The translations under genes were made by a program, and so were the position numbers. Under the pieces are notes generated by a model that was not told where the DNA came from, made no database searches, and saw only the letters and a list, made by a program, of their open reading frames with translations. Positions 63,493 through 64,000 of a DNA stretch of 64,000 bases are shown here, one piece after another. How positions within the stretch are numbered: the stretch's first letter is position 1; every line of letters starts with the position of its first letter. The stretch covers positions 620,001 through 684,000 of the forward strand of contig NZ_AP027270.1 in NCBI RefSeq assembly GCF_036322705.1, given 5' to 3'. This DNA is from Maricaulis maris. Lineage in GTDB: Bacteria; Pseudomonadota; Alphaproteobacteria; Caulobacterales; Maricaulaceae.

Positions 63493-64000
63493 ATGCGTAT
63501 GCGTACTGCTCTACTTGTCGCCTCAACCGCGGCTATCGCCCTGTCCGGCTGCAGCAATGTCTCGCGCGCTCTTGGCGCCGAGCGGTCGACGCCGGACGAG
63601 TTCCGTACGGTCACAATCGCGCCGCTCTCGGTTCCGCCGGAATACAATCTGCGTCCGCCGCGTCCCGGCGAGCCGCGCCCGGAAGAAATCTACCCGGACC
63701 AGCAAGCCCGTGCCGCCCTCTTGGGCGCCCAGGGTGAGTTCGAAGGGTCTGACGCGGAAGCCCTTCTCGTCGCCCGCGCCGGTGGTGGGTCGGCCGACCC
63801 CTTCATCCGCTCGATCATCGATGGCGAGATGGCCAGCGTTGTTCGCAAGAATCGCAGCTTTGCCGACCAGGTCCTGTTCTGGCGTGATGGCGCCTATCGT
63901 CCGCAAGGCGATGCCACCCCGCTCGATTCGGAAGCCGAGGCCCTGGCCCAGGAGCGCATCCAGAACGTCACCGGTGGTGGCGATGTGGAAATCGAGCGTG
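63493..64000 (+). CDS. DUF3035-type lipoprotein, 3' end missing
   Basis: From ATG 63493 the frame is open to the window end, giving 169 codons. The signal is MRMRTALLVASTAAIALSGC with the lipidated Cys at residue 20, then a TPDEF.TVTIAPLSVPPEYN-like segment (PDEFRTVTIAPLSVPPEYNL in landmarks PDEF, PLSVPPEYNLRPP) typical of the DUF3035 family, small outer-membrane or periplasmic lipoproteins found next to lspA in alphaproteobacteria. The function of the family is not established. A second ATG at 63499 is possible. Confidence 0.88.
   Translation, partial: MRMRTALLVASTAAIALSGCSNVSRALGAERSTPDEFRTVTIAPLSVPPEYNLRPPRPGEPRPEEIYPDQQARAALLGAQGEFEGSDAEALLVARAGGGSADPFIRSIIDGEMASVVRKNRSFADQVLFWRDGAYRPQGDATPLDSEAEALAQERIQNVTGGGDVEIER

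Overview
The window is high-GC, densely coded chromosome from an alphaproteobacterium. I read it as a stalked or flagellated aquatic member of the Caulobacterales/Hyphomonadales/Maricaulales (a Maricaulis-like organism is my best guess). Supporting evidence is the alphaproteobacterial form of SerC, a TipF-type EAL protein, SapC, RpoH, CIRCE-controlled groESL, a Zur/ZnuD-type zinc locus, a 40-residue Lys-rich alphaproteobacterial protein and the ileS-lspA-DUF3035 order. I see no rRNA, tRNA, CRISPR array, prophage or transposase gene.

Layout. 1-14983: metabolic and envelope genes (class V aminotransferase, serC, lipid A deacylase, PIG-L deacetylase, purA, a permease, an O-acyltransferase, an AraC regulator, a serine hydrolase), ending with thiC under a TPP riboswitch. 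A small membrane gene here (11216-11614) is interrupted by one in-frame TGA. 14984-21500: the accessory part. It holds a diverged second copy of the thiC 3' end, an AT-richer trypsin-like protease and membrane protein separated by a perfect 27-bp inverted repeat, hairpin and MITE-like repeats, a 189-bp direct repeat bracketing one gene, and a family of four small exported proteins sharing a GQ(V/L)Y motif and a C..W / CW cysteine pair. It also has a 21-codon ORF whose ribosome-binding region is a 14-nt perfect complement of the 16S 3' end. 21500-26760: two tandem DUF481 outer-membrane proteins, the first frameshifted in a run of seven C, then an ECF sigma factor with a membrane partner, and rpoH. 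26760-37200: lysoplasmalogenase-like, esterase, Cys-repeat serine protease, PhzF, thioredoxin-like, ABC exporter, M24 peptidase and thioesterase genes. 37212-46180: zur divergent from a His-rich TonB receptor, ompW, sapC, a DsbD-like reductase, hisS and a candidate small RNA. 46273-53607: coiled-coil envelope protein, nagZ, groESL, and a katG that carries a lipoprotein signal. 53981-64000: OmpA-like lipoprotein, tipF, a HAD phosphatase, cheY-cheZ, a MaoC hydratase, ribF, ileS, lspA and a DUF3035 lipoprotein cut by the window end.

How it fits together. The clearest functional circuits are zinc acquisition (Zur operator between zur and the His-rich receptor), heat shock (rpoH; groESL with promoter plus CIRCE), thiamine synthesis (TPP riboswitch-thiC), chemotaxis/flagellar control (tipF, cheY, cheZ) and lipoprotein maturation (lspA next to a lipoprotein gene). 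The most novel material is the four-member exported paralog family embedded in repeats at 17-21 kb, and the small 16S-tail-complementary transcription unit next to it. Two single-nucleotide lesions (11456 and 22020-22026) may be real mutations or assembly errors and need read-level checking.
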